A stretch of 19,693 nt of DNA, taken from positions 1 to 19,693 of the forward strand of contig DATCKS010000193.1 of the NCBI GenBank assembly GCA_036562265.1, in the 5' to 3' direction. The first letter of the stretch is position 1. Every line of letters starts with the position of its first letter. The notes below the pieces were generated by a model, which did no database searches, was not told where the DNA came from, and saw only the letters and a program-made list of their open reading frames with translations. Source of the DNA: DASVDK01 sp036562265 [NCBI: Thermodesulfobacteriota bacterium]. Lineage in GTDB: Bacteria; DASVDK01. The position numbers and the translations under genes are program-made. Shown here in pieces: positions 7,194-13,185 of this stretch.

Positions 7194-8240
7194 ATGCACG
7201 GACTGACGCGGCGGAGCCTGTTCGCCGGTGCGGCGGCGGCCGCCGGCCTCGCGACCATCCCCCTGGGCGGCAGGAGCTGGGCCCAGACGGGCCGGCTCAC
7301 CGTGACGAGCTACGGCGGGACGTGGGAGAAGGCCCAGCGGGAGATCTACGCCCCGGTCTTCACGCGCGCGACCGGGTGGGCGGTGGACGTCCTCCTCGGC
7401 GGGCCGCCGCAGTGGCTCGCCCAGATCGAGGCGAACCGCTCGAACCCCCCGATCCACGTCTCCCTCATGCCGGTCGAGCTGGCCCTCGCCGGGGGAAAGA
7501 AGGGGCTCTTCGAGAAGATCAGCGCCGACAAGGTCCCGAACCTCAAGGACGTGCCGAAGGTCTTCGTCGACCTCGTCAAGGGGTGGGGCGTCTGCACGAA
7601 CTACGGCGCTGCGGTCCTCGGCTACCACAGGGAGCGGATCAAGCAGCCGCCGAAGACGTACCGGGAGTTCGTCGACCGCACGGCGCGGGGGGAGTGGCGC
7701 GCGGCGCTCCCCGGGATCGGCTGGGCCTTCACCCCGACGATCCTCCTGTGGCCGCTCGCGACGGTCTACGGCGGCGGGGTGAAGAACGTGACGCCCGGCT
7801 TCGAGGCGGTCAAGCGGATGCGGCCGAACGCGGTCTTCTGGAACAGCGTGACCGAGTTCCCGCAGCTGCTCGAGACGGGCGAGGCGGACATCGGCATCTG
7901 GTACGACGGCCGGATCTGGGACGCGTACGACGCCGGGGCGAAGTGGCTCGCCCCGATCAACCCCGAGGAGGGGGCGCCGATGATTCCCGCCTCCGTCGTG
8001 AAGGTGGTCAACACGCCGGACATCGGGTGGAAGTACGTCGACGCCATGCTCGACCCGGACGCCCAGCTCAAGTTCGCCCTCCTCATCAACTACGCGGTGA
8101 CCAACTCGAAGGTCGTCTACCCGCCGGAGCTGCGCGAGCGGTTCACGCCGTGGGAGCGGACCCAGCTGCCGCCGTTCGAGGAGATCGGGGAGGTCATCCC
8201 CGAGTGGGTGGACCGGTGGAACCGGGAGATCCGGGCCTAG
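7194..8240 (+). CDS. ABC transporter substrate-binding protein, PotD-like, Tat-exported
   Basis: This is the periplasmic solute-binding protein (348 residues) of the importer. It begins MHGLTRRSLFAGAAAAAG, a twin-arginine signal (TRRSLF, 5-10), with a probable cleavage site after SWA (about residue 30). The mature part opens LTVTSYGGTWEKAQREIY, typical of spermidine/putrescine-like and Fe-like binding proteins, and later has GEADIGIWYDGR and FALLINYAVTN. The start at ATG 7194 is fixed by a near-perfect Shine-Dalgarno AAGGAGGAG (7181-7189); the open frame extends upstream to 7101, but that portion overlaps the previous gene and lacks a signal sequence. The Tat route suggests a protein that folds before export. 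The ligand cannot be told from the sequence. Confidence 0.9.
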   Translation: MHGLTRRSLFAGAAAAAGLATIPLGGRSWAQTGRLTVTSYGGTWEKAQREIYAPVFTRATGWAVDVLLGGPPQWLAQIEANRSNPPIHVSLMPVELALAGGKKGLFEKISADKVPNLKDVPKVFVDLVKGWGVCTNYGAAVLGYHRERIKQPPKTYREFVDRTARGEWRAALPGIGWAFTPTILLWPLATVYGGGVKNVTPGFEAVKRMRPNAVFWNSVTEFPQLLETGEADIGIWYDGRIWDAYDAGAKWLAPINPEEGAPMIPASVVKVVNTPDIGWKYVDAMLDPDAQLKFALLINYAVTNSKVVYPPELRERFTPWERTQLPPFEEIGEVIPEWVDRWNREIRA

Positions 8241-8244
8241 GGCG

Positions 8245-9090
8245 ATGGCGCAGGCCGCCCGCTCGAGGACGGGGTCGATCGCGTGGGGGCCGGCTCTGCC
8301 GGCCCTCCTCTTTCTCGTCGCGCTGTTCGTCGCGCCCCTGATCGACAACGGCCTGCGGAGCATCGCGCCGCCGGCCGGCGCGCCCTGGTACGCCTACTAC
8401 GCGCGCCTGGTCTCCGACCCGTTCTACCTGTCGTCGCTCGTCGAGACCGTCGGGCTGAGCGTCCTGGTGACCGCCCTCTGCCTCGTGGCCGGCTACCCGG
8501 TGGCCTACTACCTCACCCGCTACGCCGGGCGCTGGCGCTCGCTCATCGTCTTCCTGCTGATCAGCCCGCTCCTCACGTCGATCATCATGCGCACCTTCGG
8601 CTGGCGGGCCATCTTCGCCCGGCGCGGCCTGCTCAACACCTTCCTGCTCGACGCCGGCCTCGTCGACCGCCCCATCGACCTCCTCGGCTCCCCCCTCTCG
8701 GCGGTCGTCGGGCTCGTCCACGTCCTGATCCCGTTCATGGTCCTCTCGATCGCCGCGGTGCTCGAGAAGCTCGACCCCCGCATCGAGGAGGCGGCCCACG
8801 TGCTCGGCGCCTCGCGGACCCAGGCGTTCGTGCGGGTGATCCTCCCGCTCTCGCTCGACGGCGTCGCCTCGGGGACGATCCTCGTCTTCATGCTGGCGAT
8901 GGGGAGCTTCGTGACCCTCCTCTTCCTCGGCGGCGGGTCGCTCAAGACGTTCCCGCTCCTCATCTACCAGCAGTTCAACACGACCCGCGACTTCGGCATG
9001 GCCGCCGCCATGAGCAACGTCCTCATGACGATCGCCGTGGCGCTCATGTTCGTGCAGTTGCGGCTGATCCGCCGCACGGGGGTGTCATGA
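8245..9090 (+). CDS. ABC transporter permease, PotB-like
   Basis: This is an inner-membrane permease of the binding-protein-dependent type (281 residues). Hydrophobic segments include ALPALLFLVALFVAPLI near the N-terminus, TVGLSVLVTALCLVAGYPVAYYL, SLIVFLLISPLLTSIIM, VVGLVHVLIPFMVLSIAAV, GTILVFMLAMGSFVTLLFLGG and VLMTIAVALMFVQL, about six spans. The cytoplasmic EAA loop that contacts the ATPase is clear: EEAAHVLGASRTQAFVRVILPLS. The start is ATG 8245, 4 bp after the binding-protein stop, so translation is likely coupled. The ATGA overlap with the next permease (9087-9090) is typical for the paired membrane subunits of one transporter. Confidence 0.9.
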   Translation: MAQAARSRTGSIAWGPALPALLFLVALFVAPLIDNGLRSIAPPAGAPWYAYYARLVSDPFYLSSLVETVGLSVLVTALCLVAGYPVAYYLTRYAGRWRSLIVFLLISPLLTSIIMRTFGWRAIFARRGLLNTFLLDAGLVDRPIDLLGSPLSAVVGLVHVLIPFMVLSIAAVLEKLDPRIEEAAHVLGASRTQAFVRVILPLSLDGVASGTILVFMLAMGSFVTLLFLGGGSLKTFPLLIYQQFNTTRDFGMAAAMSNVLMTIAVALMFVQLRLIRRTGVS

Positions 9091-9884
9091 GCGACCGGCT
9101 GCGGCGGCTCGTCTGGCTGGCGTACGTGTGGGCGTTCTTCGTCTTCGTCTTCGCGCCGATCGCGATCGTCGTCGTCGTGGCGTTCCAGGAGCAGGGCTAC
9201 GTGGCCTTCCCGATCCGGGGCTACTCGCTCCGCTGGTTCGAGAAGGTCTTCGCCTACAAGCCGTTCATCGACGGCCTCGTCACGAGCTTCGAGGTCGCCG
9301 CGCTCGCGAGCGTCGGGGCGCTCCTCCTCGGCACGCCCGCCGCTCTCGCGCTGGCGCGGCACGAGTCGCGGACGGCCGACGCCGCCGTGACCTTCCTCCT
9401 CTCGCCGCTCGCCGTCCCGCTCATCGTGGTCGGGTTCGCGATGCTCTTCTACCTCTCGAGGTTCGGTCTCGGCACGACCTTTCTCGGGCTCCTGATCGCG
9501 CACACCGTCGTCAGCATCCCGTACGTCGTCCGCACCACCATCGGCGTCTACCGCGCGATCGGCCGCGAGATCGAGGAGGCGGCCGAGGTCCTCGGCGCGA
9601 CCCGCCGCCAGGTCCTCTGGTACGTCACCCTCCCGGCGATCCGTCCCGGGCTGATCGGGGGCGCCCTCCTGTCGTTCCTGATCTCGATCGACAACCTGCC
9701 GGTCTCCTACTTCTTCAGCAGCGTCGACACGGTCACCCTGCCGGTGGTGATGCTGAGCTACATGGAGAGCAGCTTCGATCCCTCGATCGCGGCCCTGAGC
9801 GTGGTTCAGCTCCTGATCGCCTTCGGCGGACTCTTGCTCGTCGACCGCGTCTACGGCATCCGGTCGCTGTCGCGGACGATCTGA
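9087..9884 (+). CDS. ABC transporter permease, PotC-like
   Basis: This is the second inner-membrane permease (265 residues), forming a heterodimer with the preceding one. It begins MSDRLRRLVWLAYVWAFFVFVFAPIAIVVVVAF, a positively charged start followed by the first membrane span. The periplasmic segment GYSLRWFEKVF is typical of PotC-like permeases. The EAA loop reads EEAAEVLGATRRQVLWYVTLPAIRPG. It overlaps the upstream permease by 4 bp (ATGA). It is the last gene of the operon: the next gene lies tail-to-tail 18 bp away, and an inverted repeat spans both stops. Confidence 0.9.
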   Translation: MSDRLRRLVWLAYVWAFFVFVFAPIAIVVVVAFQEQGYVAFPIRGYSLRWFEKVFAYKPFIDGLVTSFEVAALASVGALLLGTPAALALARHESRTADAAVTFLLSPLAVPLIVVGFAMLFYLSRFGLGTTFLGLLIAHTVVSIPYVVRTTIGVYRAIGREIEEAAEVLGATRRQVLWYVTLPAIRPGLIGGALLSFLISIDNLPVSYFFSSVDTVTLPVVMLSYMESSFDPSIAALSVVQLLIAFGGLLLVDRVYGIRSLSRTI

Positions 9885-9904
9885 GCCGGCGCGGCGCCCG
9901 GCTC
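9883..9904. terminator. inverted repeat spanning two convergent stop codons
   Basis: GAGCCGG (9883-9889) and CCGGCTC (9898-9904) form a perfect 7-bp stem with an 8-nt loop. It contains part of the permease stop and of the regulator stop on the opposite strand. It could act as a shared terminator in both directions, but there is no T-run, so only the fold and position support it. Confidence 0.4.
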
Positions 9905-10952
9905 ACGACGCGCCGGACGATCGCGCGAAGTCGGGCATCCGGAAGCGCTTCCGGTAGGCGCCGGGCGTGAGCCCCGTCGTGCGCTTGAAGAGCCGCCGGA
10001 AGAAGGCGGGCTCCTCGTAGCCGACCTGCCAGCCGATCTCGTCGACCGGGGCCGTCGTCCGCTCGAGCCGCCGCTTGGCCTCCTCGATCCGCAGCCGCTG
10101 GACGTAGGCGATCGGGGTGAGCCCGGTCGCGCTCGTGAAGCGGCGCTTGAACGTGCTCTCGGCCAGCCGCGATCGCCGGATCATCTCCTCGACGGGGCTC
10201 GCGACCGAGAAGTGGGTGCGGAGCCACTCCTGCGCGGCGAGGATCTCGGCGTCGCCGTGGTCGGTCCGCCCCTCGAACACGAGGTAGGGGGCGAGGCCGT
10301 CCTGGTGCCACTGCAGCGCGAAGGCCCGGGCGACCGCCTGCGCCGCGGTCGCGCCGGCGTATCGGGCGATCAGGTAGAGGACGAGGTCGTGCCAGGTCAT
10401 CGAGGCGCCGGAGCTCACCAGTTCCTGGCGAAGGCCGGACACCACCAGCACGCGCTCCGGATGGATCGGGACGGCCGGGTAGGTCGCCGCGAACGCCCGC
10501 GCGTAGTCGTAATGGACCGTCGCGTCCTTCCCGTCGAAGAGGCCCGTCTCGGCGAGCAGGAAGATGCCGGAGCAGGCGGAGCAGAGCACGGCCCCTCGGC
10601 GGTGCATGGCGAGGAACCACTCGACGAGCCGGGGGTAGCGGCCCCTCTGCCAGCCGTCCGGCCGGAGCAGGATCGAGGGGACGATCACGATGTCGGTCGC
10701 CGCGATCTCCTCGATGCCGCGCTGGACGTCGACCGGGATGCGGCTCGCCAGGACGAGCGGGCCGGCCGCCTCGCCGACGATCTCGACGCGGAACGGCGCG
10801 GGGCCGGACCAGGCCGCGCCGGAAGCGGCCATCGTGTCGAAGGCGTTGAGGACGTCGTAGATGCCGCCGAGCGTCGAGATCACGGCATCGGGGACGGCGA
10901 CGAGGCTGACCGACAGCGGCTGGGGCCCGGAAGCCGCGGGTTCGCGGGTCAT
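9903..10952 (-). CDS. GlxA family transcriptional regulator (DJ-1/PfpI domain plus AraC-type HTH)
   Basis: This 349-residue regulator combines an N-terminal DJ-1/PfpI-like (class I glutamine amidotransferase-like) sensor domain (about 12-190) with a C-terminal AraC double helix-turn-helix (about 235-340). The sensor nucleophile-elbow region reads AVLCSACSGIFLLAETGL (C124, C127). The DNA-binding part shows SRLAESTFKRRFTSATGLTPIAYVQRLRIEEAKRRLE and then IGWQVGYEEPAFFRRLFKRTTGLTPGAYRKRF, the AraC signature. The start at 10952 has GAAGGAGGG about 10 bp upstream. The gene is convergent with the hydantoinase/transporter operon and divergent from the methyltransferase gene, its most likely target. 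GlxA-type regulators often control amine, amino acid or cyclic-amide metabolism, so the operon on its 3' side is also a possible target. The inducer is unknown. Confidence 0.92.
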   Translation of the reverse strand: MTREPAASGPQPLSVSLVAVPDAVISTLGGIYDVLNAFDTMAASGAAWSGPAPFRVEIVGEAAGPLVLASRIPVDVQRGIEEIAATDIVIVPSILLRPDGWQRGRYPRLVEWFLAMHRRGAVLCSACSGIFLLAETGLFDGKDATVHYDYARAFAATYPAVPIHPERVLVVSGLRQELVSSGASMTWHDLVLYLIARYAGATAAQAVARAFALQWHQDGLAPYLVFEGRTDHGDAEILAAQEWLRTHFSVASPVEEMIRRSRLAESTFKRRFTSATGLTPIAYVQRLRIEEAKRRLERTTAPVDEIGWQVGYEEPAFFRRLFKRTTGLTPGAYRKRFRMPDFARSSGAS

Positions 10953-11165
10953 CGTCCGGCATCCCTCCTTCGTGCGGCCGACGTCGAGCGGCCTTCGCAG
11001 GCGCCGGGGCCCGCGCGCCTCGCGCCTGGAGGCGCGAGCGAGACGCCGGATCGACGCAAATGAACCGGTTTCGAGCCGTTCGGCTCTGCCCTTGCGGCGC
11101 GGCGAACGCGATCATACCTCCGACGACGGGATGATCCCGCCACGACAAGAGGAGGTATCGAGGAC
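10953..11165. promoter_or_regulatory. divergent intergenic region with four short dyads
   Basis: This 213-bp region lies between the GlxA-type regulator (-) and the methyltransferase (+). It contains CTCGCGCCT-GG-AGGCGCGAG (11019-11038), the palindrome AACCGGTT (11063-11070), GAGCCG-TT-CGGCTC (11073-11086) and CGGGA-TGA-TCCCG (11127-11139). The second and third are almost adjacent. AraC-type activators more often use direct repeats, so the dyads may be operators, RNA hairpins in leaders, or partly chance in GC-rich DNA. A -35-like TTGCGG (11092-11097) has only a weak -10 partner. Confidence 0.45.
11149..11155 (+). promoter_or_regulatory. ribosome binding site of the methyltransferase
   Basis: GAGGAGG lies 10 bp before ATG 11166, and a second GAGG (11160-11163) lies 2 bp before it. 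The first is a strong match to the anti-Shine-Dalgarno and supports this start. Confidence 0.65.
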
Positions 11166-12248
11166 ATGAGTGCGACAGCGGTCGGCACGCCGGCGATCGA
11201 TCAACGGAAGCTCGACGCGATCCTGACCATTGCCGTGAGCGACCTGTCCGCCGGCTACGGCGGCGTCATGGTGAGCCTCGGCCACCGGCTCGGCCTCTAC
11301 AAGGCGATGGCCGGCGCCGGGCCGATCACCCCCCGGGAACTCGCGGCCCGCACGGGGTGCGCCGAGCGCTACGTGCGCGAGTGGTTGAACGCCCAGGTGG
11401 CCGGCGGCTACGTCGGCTTCCATGCGGAAAGCGAGACGTACGAACTCTCCCCCGAACAGGCCATGGTCCTGGCGGACGAGGACAGCCCGGTCTTCATCCC
11501 GAACGCCTGGAACGTGCCGGCGTCCATGTGGTTCGACGAGGCGAAGGCGGCGGAGGCCTTCCGCACCGGCAAGGGGATCGCGTGGGGCGAGCACGACGGG
11601 CGGCTCTTCTGCGGCGTCGCCGCCTTCTACCGCAACGCCTATCGCGGCAGCCTCGTCAGGGAGTGGCTGCCGGCGCTCGACGGCGTGATCGAGAAGCTCG
11701 AGAGGGGGATCACGGTGGCCGACGTCGGCTGCGGGTACGGCCACTCCGCCGTCCTGATGGCGGAGGCCTTCCCGAGGTCGCGGTTCCACGGCTACGACGC
11801 GCACGAGGCGTCGATCGCCGAGGCGCGCCGCATCGCCCGGGAGGCGAGGGTGGACGACCGGGTCACCTTCGAGGCGGCGCGCGCCACGGACTATCCGGAC
11901 AGGGGCTACGACCTCATCTGCTTCTTCGACTGCCTGCACGACCTCGGCGACCCGGTGGCCGCGGCGCGGCACGCGGCCGAGACGCTCGCGCCGGGCGGCA
12001 CGGTGATGCTGGTCGAGCCCTTCGCCAATGACCGGGTGGAGGACAACGTCTCGCCCGTCGCGCGTCTCTACTACGCCGCGTCGACGACCCTCTGCTGCGC
12101 GCACGCGATCTCCGAGGGGGGCCACCTGGTCCTGGGCGCGCAGGCCGGGGAGGCGAGGCTCGAGCAGGTCTTCCGCAAGGCCGGGTTCACGCGCTTCCGC
12201 CGGGCGGCGACGACGCCGTTCAACCTGATCCTCGAAGCGAGGCTGTAA
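11166..12248 (+). CDS. class I SAM-dependent methyltransferase with N-terminal winged-helix domain
   Basis: This 360-residue protein has two parts. Residues about 12-100 form a winged-helix-like dimerisation region (MVSLGHRLGLYKAMAG, PITPRELAARTGCAERYVREWLNAQVAGGYV), and about 165-360 a Rossmann methyltransferase fold. SAM motif I is VADVGCGYG (184-192), with FHGYDAHEAS as the acidic loop (D211), FFDCLHDLGDP (253-263) as motif IV, and APGGTVMLVEP (275-285) following. This architecture matches the Rv2258c-like group of small-molecule methyltransferases. The start is ATG 11166 with GAGGAGG at 11149-11155. It is monocistronic, divergent from the GlxA-type regulator and ended by a strong hairpin. 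The substrate is unknown. Cys-rich DCLHD and LCCAH segments are visible near the likely pocket. Confidence 0.9.
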   Translation: MSATAVGTPAIDQRKLDAILTIAVSDLSAGYGGVMVSLGHRLGLYKAMAGAGPITPRELAARTGCAERYVREWLNAQVAGGYVGFHAESETYELSPEQAMVLADEDSPVFIPNAWNVPASMWFDEAKAAEAFRTGKGIAWGEHDGRLFCGVAAFYRNAYRGSLVREWLPALDGVIEKLERGITVADVGCGYGHSAVLMAEAFPRSRFHGYDAHEASIAEARRIAREARVDDRVTFEAARATDYPDRGYDLICFFDCLHDLGDPVAAARHAAETLAPGGTVMLVEPFANDRVEDNVSPVARLYYAASTTLCCAHAISEGGHLVLGAQAGEARLEQVFRKAGFTRFRRAATTPFNLILEARL

Positions 12249-12249
12249 C

Positions 12250-12298
12250 GGGGTCAGGCCTTTCCATTTTCCATGGGGTCAGGCCTTTCCATTTTCCA
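12250..12298. repeat. two-copy 25-bp tandem direct repeat (GGGGTCAGG type)
   Basis: Two identical 24-base units occupy 12250-12273 and 12275-12298, separated by a single T. Each starts GGGGTCAGGCC and ends TTTCCATTTTCCA. The block starts 1 bp after the methyltransferase stop codon and is strikingly AT-rich for this window. I recall GGGGTCAGG-type units as scattered intergenic repeats in some environmental genomes, sometimes near REP-associated tyrosine (Y1) transposases; no such transposase is present here. No third copy was seen in the window. Confidence 0.85.
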
Positions 12299-12336
12299 CG
12301 GGGGCGCGCGCCGGGACCGATCCCGGCGTGCCCCCG
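12299..12336. terminator. long GC-rich hairpin between convergent genes
   Basis: Outer arms CGGGGGC (12299-12305) and GCCCCCG (12330-12336) enclose inner arms CGCCGGGA (12309-12316) and TCCCGGCG (12321-12328) with a CCGA tetraloop and a small GCG/T internal bulge. The 15 base pairs make a very stable stem. Its place between the methyltransferase (+) and the GntR gene (-) suggests a two-way terminator, although there is no T-run after it on either strand. Confidence 0.55.
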
Positions 12337-12401
12337 GGGCGCAACCACTCGCCCGCGCCTCACCGGACCGGGAGGCGCCGGATGCCGATGCCAGCGTCGA
12401 G

Positions 12402-13139
12402 CTAGCGGTCGGAGCGGGTCGGGCGCGGGATCGGCTCGATCGCGGGGGGCGTCCGCGCCTCGAGCGCGCGCCGCGCCTCGGTCACGAGGTTCTGCCGGGC
12501 CCTGCGGATGTGGGCCCGCATGAGCGCCTCGGCCAGGTCGGGGTCGCGGCGCTCGATCGCGTCGACGATCTCGTGGTGCTCGGCCATCGCCTCGGCGCCG
12601 CGCGATCCGAGGCTCGCCGAGCGGAAGCGGTAGACGCGCAGGAGGGAGTAGAGGTCCTCGCAGAGCACGGCCGCGAGCCAGCGGTTGCGGCTCCCTCTGG
12701 CGATCCGCACGTGGAAGTCCATGTCGCGCGGCCCGCGGGTGAAGAGCCGCTCGAGGGCCTCGCGCTGGAGGCGCGCCTCTTCCTCCACGCAGGCGCGCAG
12801 GTCGCGGAGCTCGGCGAGCGTCATGTTCTCGGCTGCCTGCCGGCAGGTCATCCCCTCGAGCGCCTCTCTCGTCACCATGATCTGATCGAGGTCCTCGACC
12901 GAGAGGTCGACGACCGTGACCCCCGCGTACGGGGTCCGCTGGAGGAGCCGGCGCGCCTCGAGTCGCCTGATCGCTTCGCGGAGCGGGCCGCGGCTGACAC
13001 CGAGCGCCGACGAGATGGCCTGCTCGGAAAGGCGGGAGCCCGGGGCGAGTTGCCCCGTGACGATCGCCTCCTCGAGCCGTCGCGCCACCTCGTCGACGAG
13101 GGCGCGCGGCTCGATGGGGTTGCCAAGGGGTGACGGCAC
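12402..13139 (-). CDS. GntR family transcriptional regulator, FadR/FCD subfamily
   Basis: This 245-residue regulator has an N-terminal winged HTH (about 14-75: LVDEVARRLEEAIVTGQLAPG, LGVSRGPLREAIRRLEARRLL, then a wing with YAGVTVV) and a C-terminal all-helical FCD ligand domain (about 83-220). The domain shows the expected metal-site residues in DMDFHVRIA, AEHHEIV and HIRRARQNL. FCD regulators typically bind carboxylates. Start choice: GTG 13139 (reading MPSPLGNPIEPRALVDE) lies just upstream of the HTH, and TTG 13157 is an alternative. A predicted promoter places transcription start almost exactly on GTG 13139, suggesting a leaderless mRNA. The frame stays open to 13361, but that part overlaps the aconitase and is unlike the family. 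It is divergent from acnA-tctCBA, its probable target, and likely represses itself as well. Confidence 0.9.
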   Translation of the reverse strand: MPSPLGNPIEPRALVDEVARRLEEAIVTGQLAPGSRLSEQAISSALGVSRGPLREAIRRLEARRLLQRTPYAGVTVVDLSVEDLDQIMVTREALEGMTCRQAAENMTLAELRDLRACVEEEARLQREALERLFTRGPRDMDFHVRIARGSRNRWLAAVLCEDLYSLLRVYRFRSASLGSRGAEAMAEHHEIVDAIERRDPDLAEALMRAHIRRARQNLVTEARRALEARTPPAIEPIPRPTRSDR

Positions 13140-13148
13140 GGTTAGGAT
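13120..13148 (+). promoter_or_regulatory. predicted promoter of the acnA-tctCBA operon
   Basis: TTGCCA (13120-13125, 5 of 6 to consensus) and TAGGAT (13143-13148, 4 of 6) are separated by 17 bp. Transcription would begin near 13155, giving a leader of about 30 nt that carries GGGAG (13177-13181) before ATG 13186. The -35 lies inside the 5' end of the GntR gene. Confidence 0.55.
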
Positions 13149-13158
13149 TGTCGACAAT
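13147..13158. promoter_or_regulatory. GntR-type operator palindrome ATTGTCGACAAT
   Basis: This is a perfect 12-bp palindrome in the 46-bp gap between the two start codons. The TTGTCGACAA core resembles the TTGT-N2-ACAA operators reported for FCD-type GntR regulators. It overlaps the -10 of the regulator promoter and the -10 edge and start region of the acnA promoter, so one bound dimer could block both. A related half-site TTTGTCAA lies at 13167-13174. Confidence 0.7.
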
Positions 13159-13174
13159 ACACACCGTTTGTCAA
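13147..13174 (-). promoter_or_regulatory. predicted promoter of the GntR regulator gene
   Basis: Read on the minus strand, a perfect TTGACA (13174-13169) is followed after 16 bp by GACAAT (13152-13147, 4 of 6 to TATAAT). The start of transcription would be near 13140, that is at the GTG start codon (13139), with no room for a Shine-Dalgarno. Confidence 0.6.
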
Positions 13175-13185
13175 CCGGGAGATCG

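Noticed and set aside
11092-11119. Promoter for the methyltransferase (TTGCGG with CATACC)
   Set aside because: Both hexamers match consensus at only three positions, so it is not distinguishable from background.
9733-11148. 471-codon minus-strand open frame over the GlxA-type regulator
   Set aside because: It is out of frame with the clear DJ-1/AraC protein and has shadow-like composition.
12250-12298. CRISPR-like repeat
   Set aside because: There are only two head-to-tail copies with a single base between them, no spacers and no cas genes.
12916-13185. Longer N-terminus for the aconitase
   Set aside because: It would run antisense through the regulator HTH; ATG 13186 has a Shine-Dalgarno and a family-like N-terminus.
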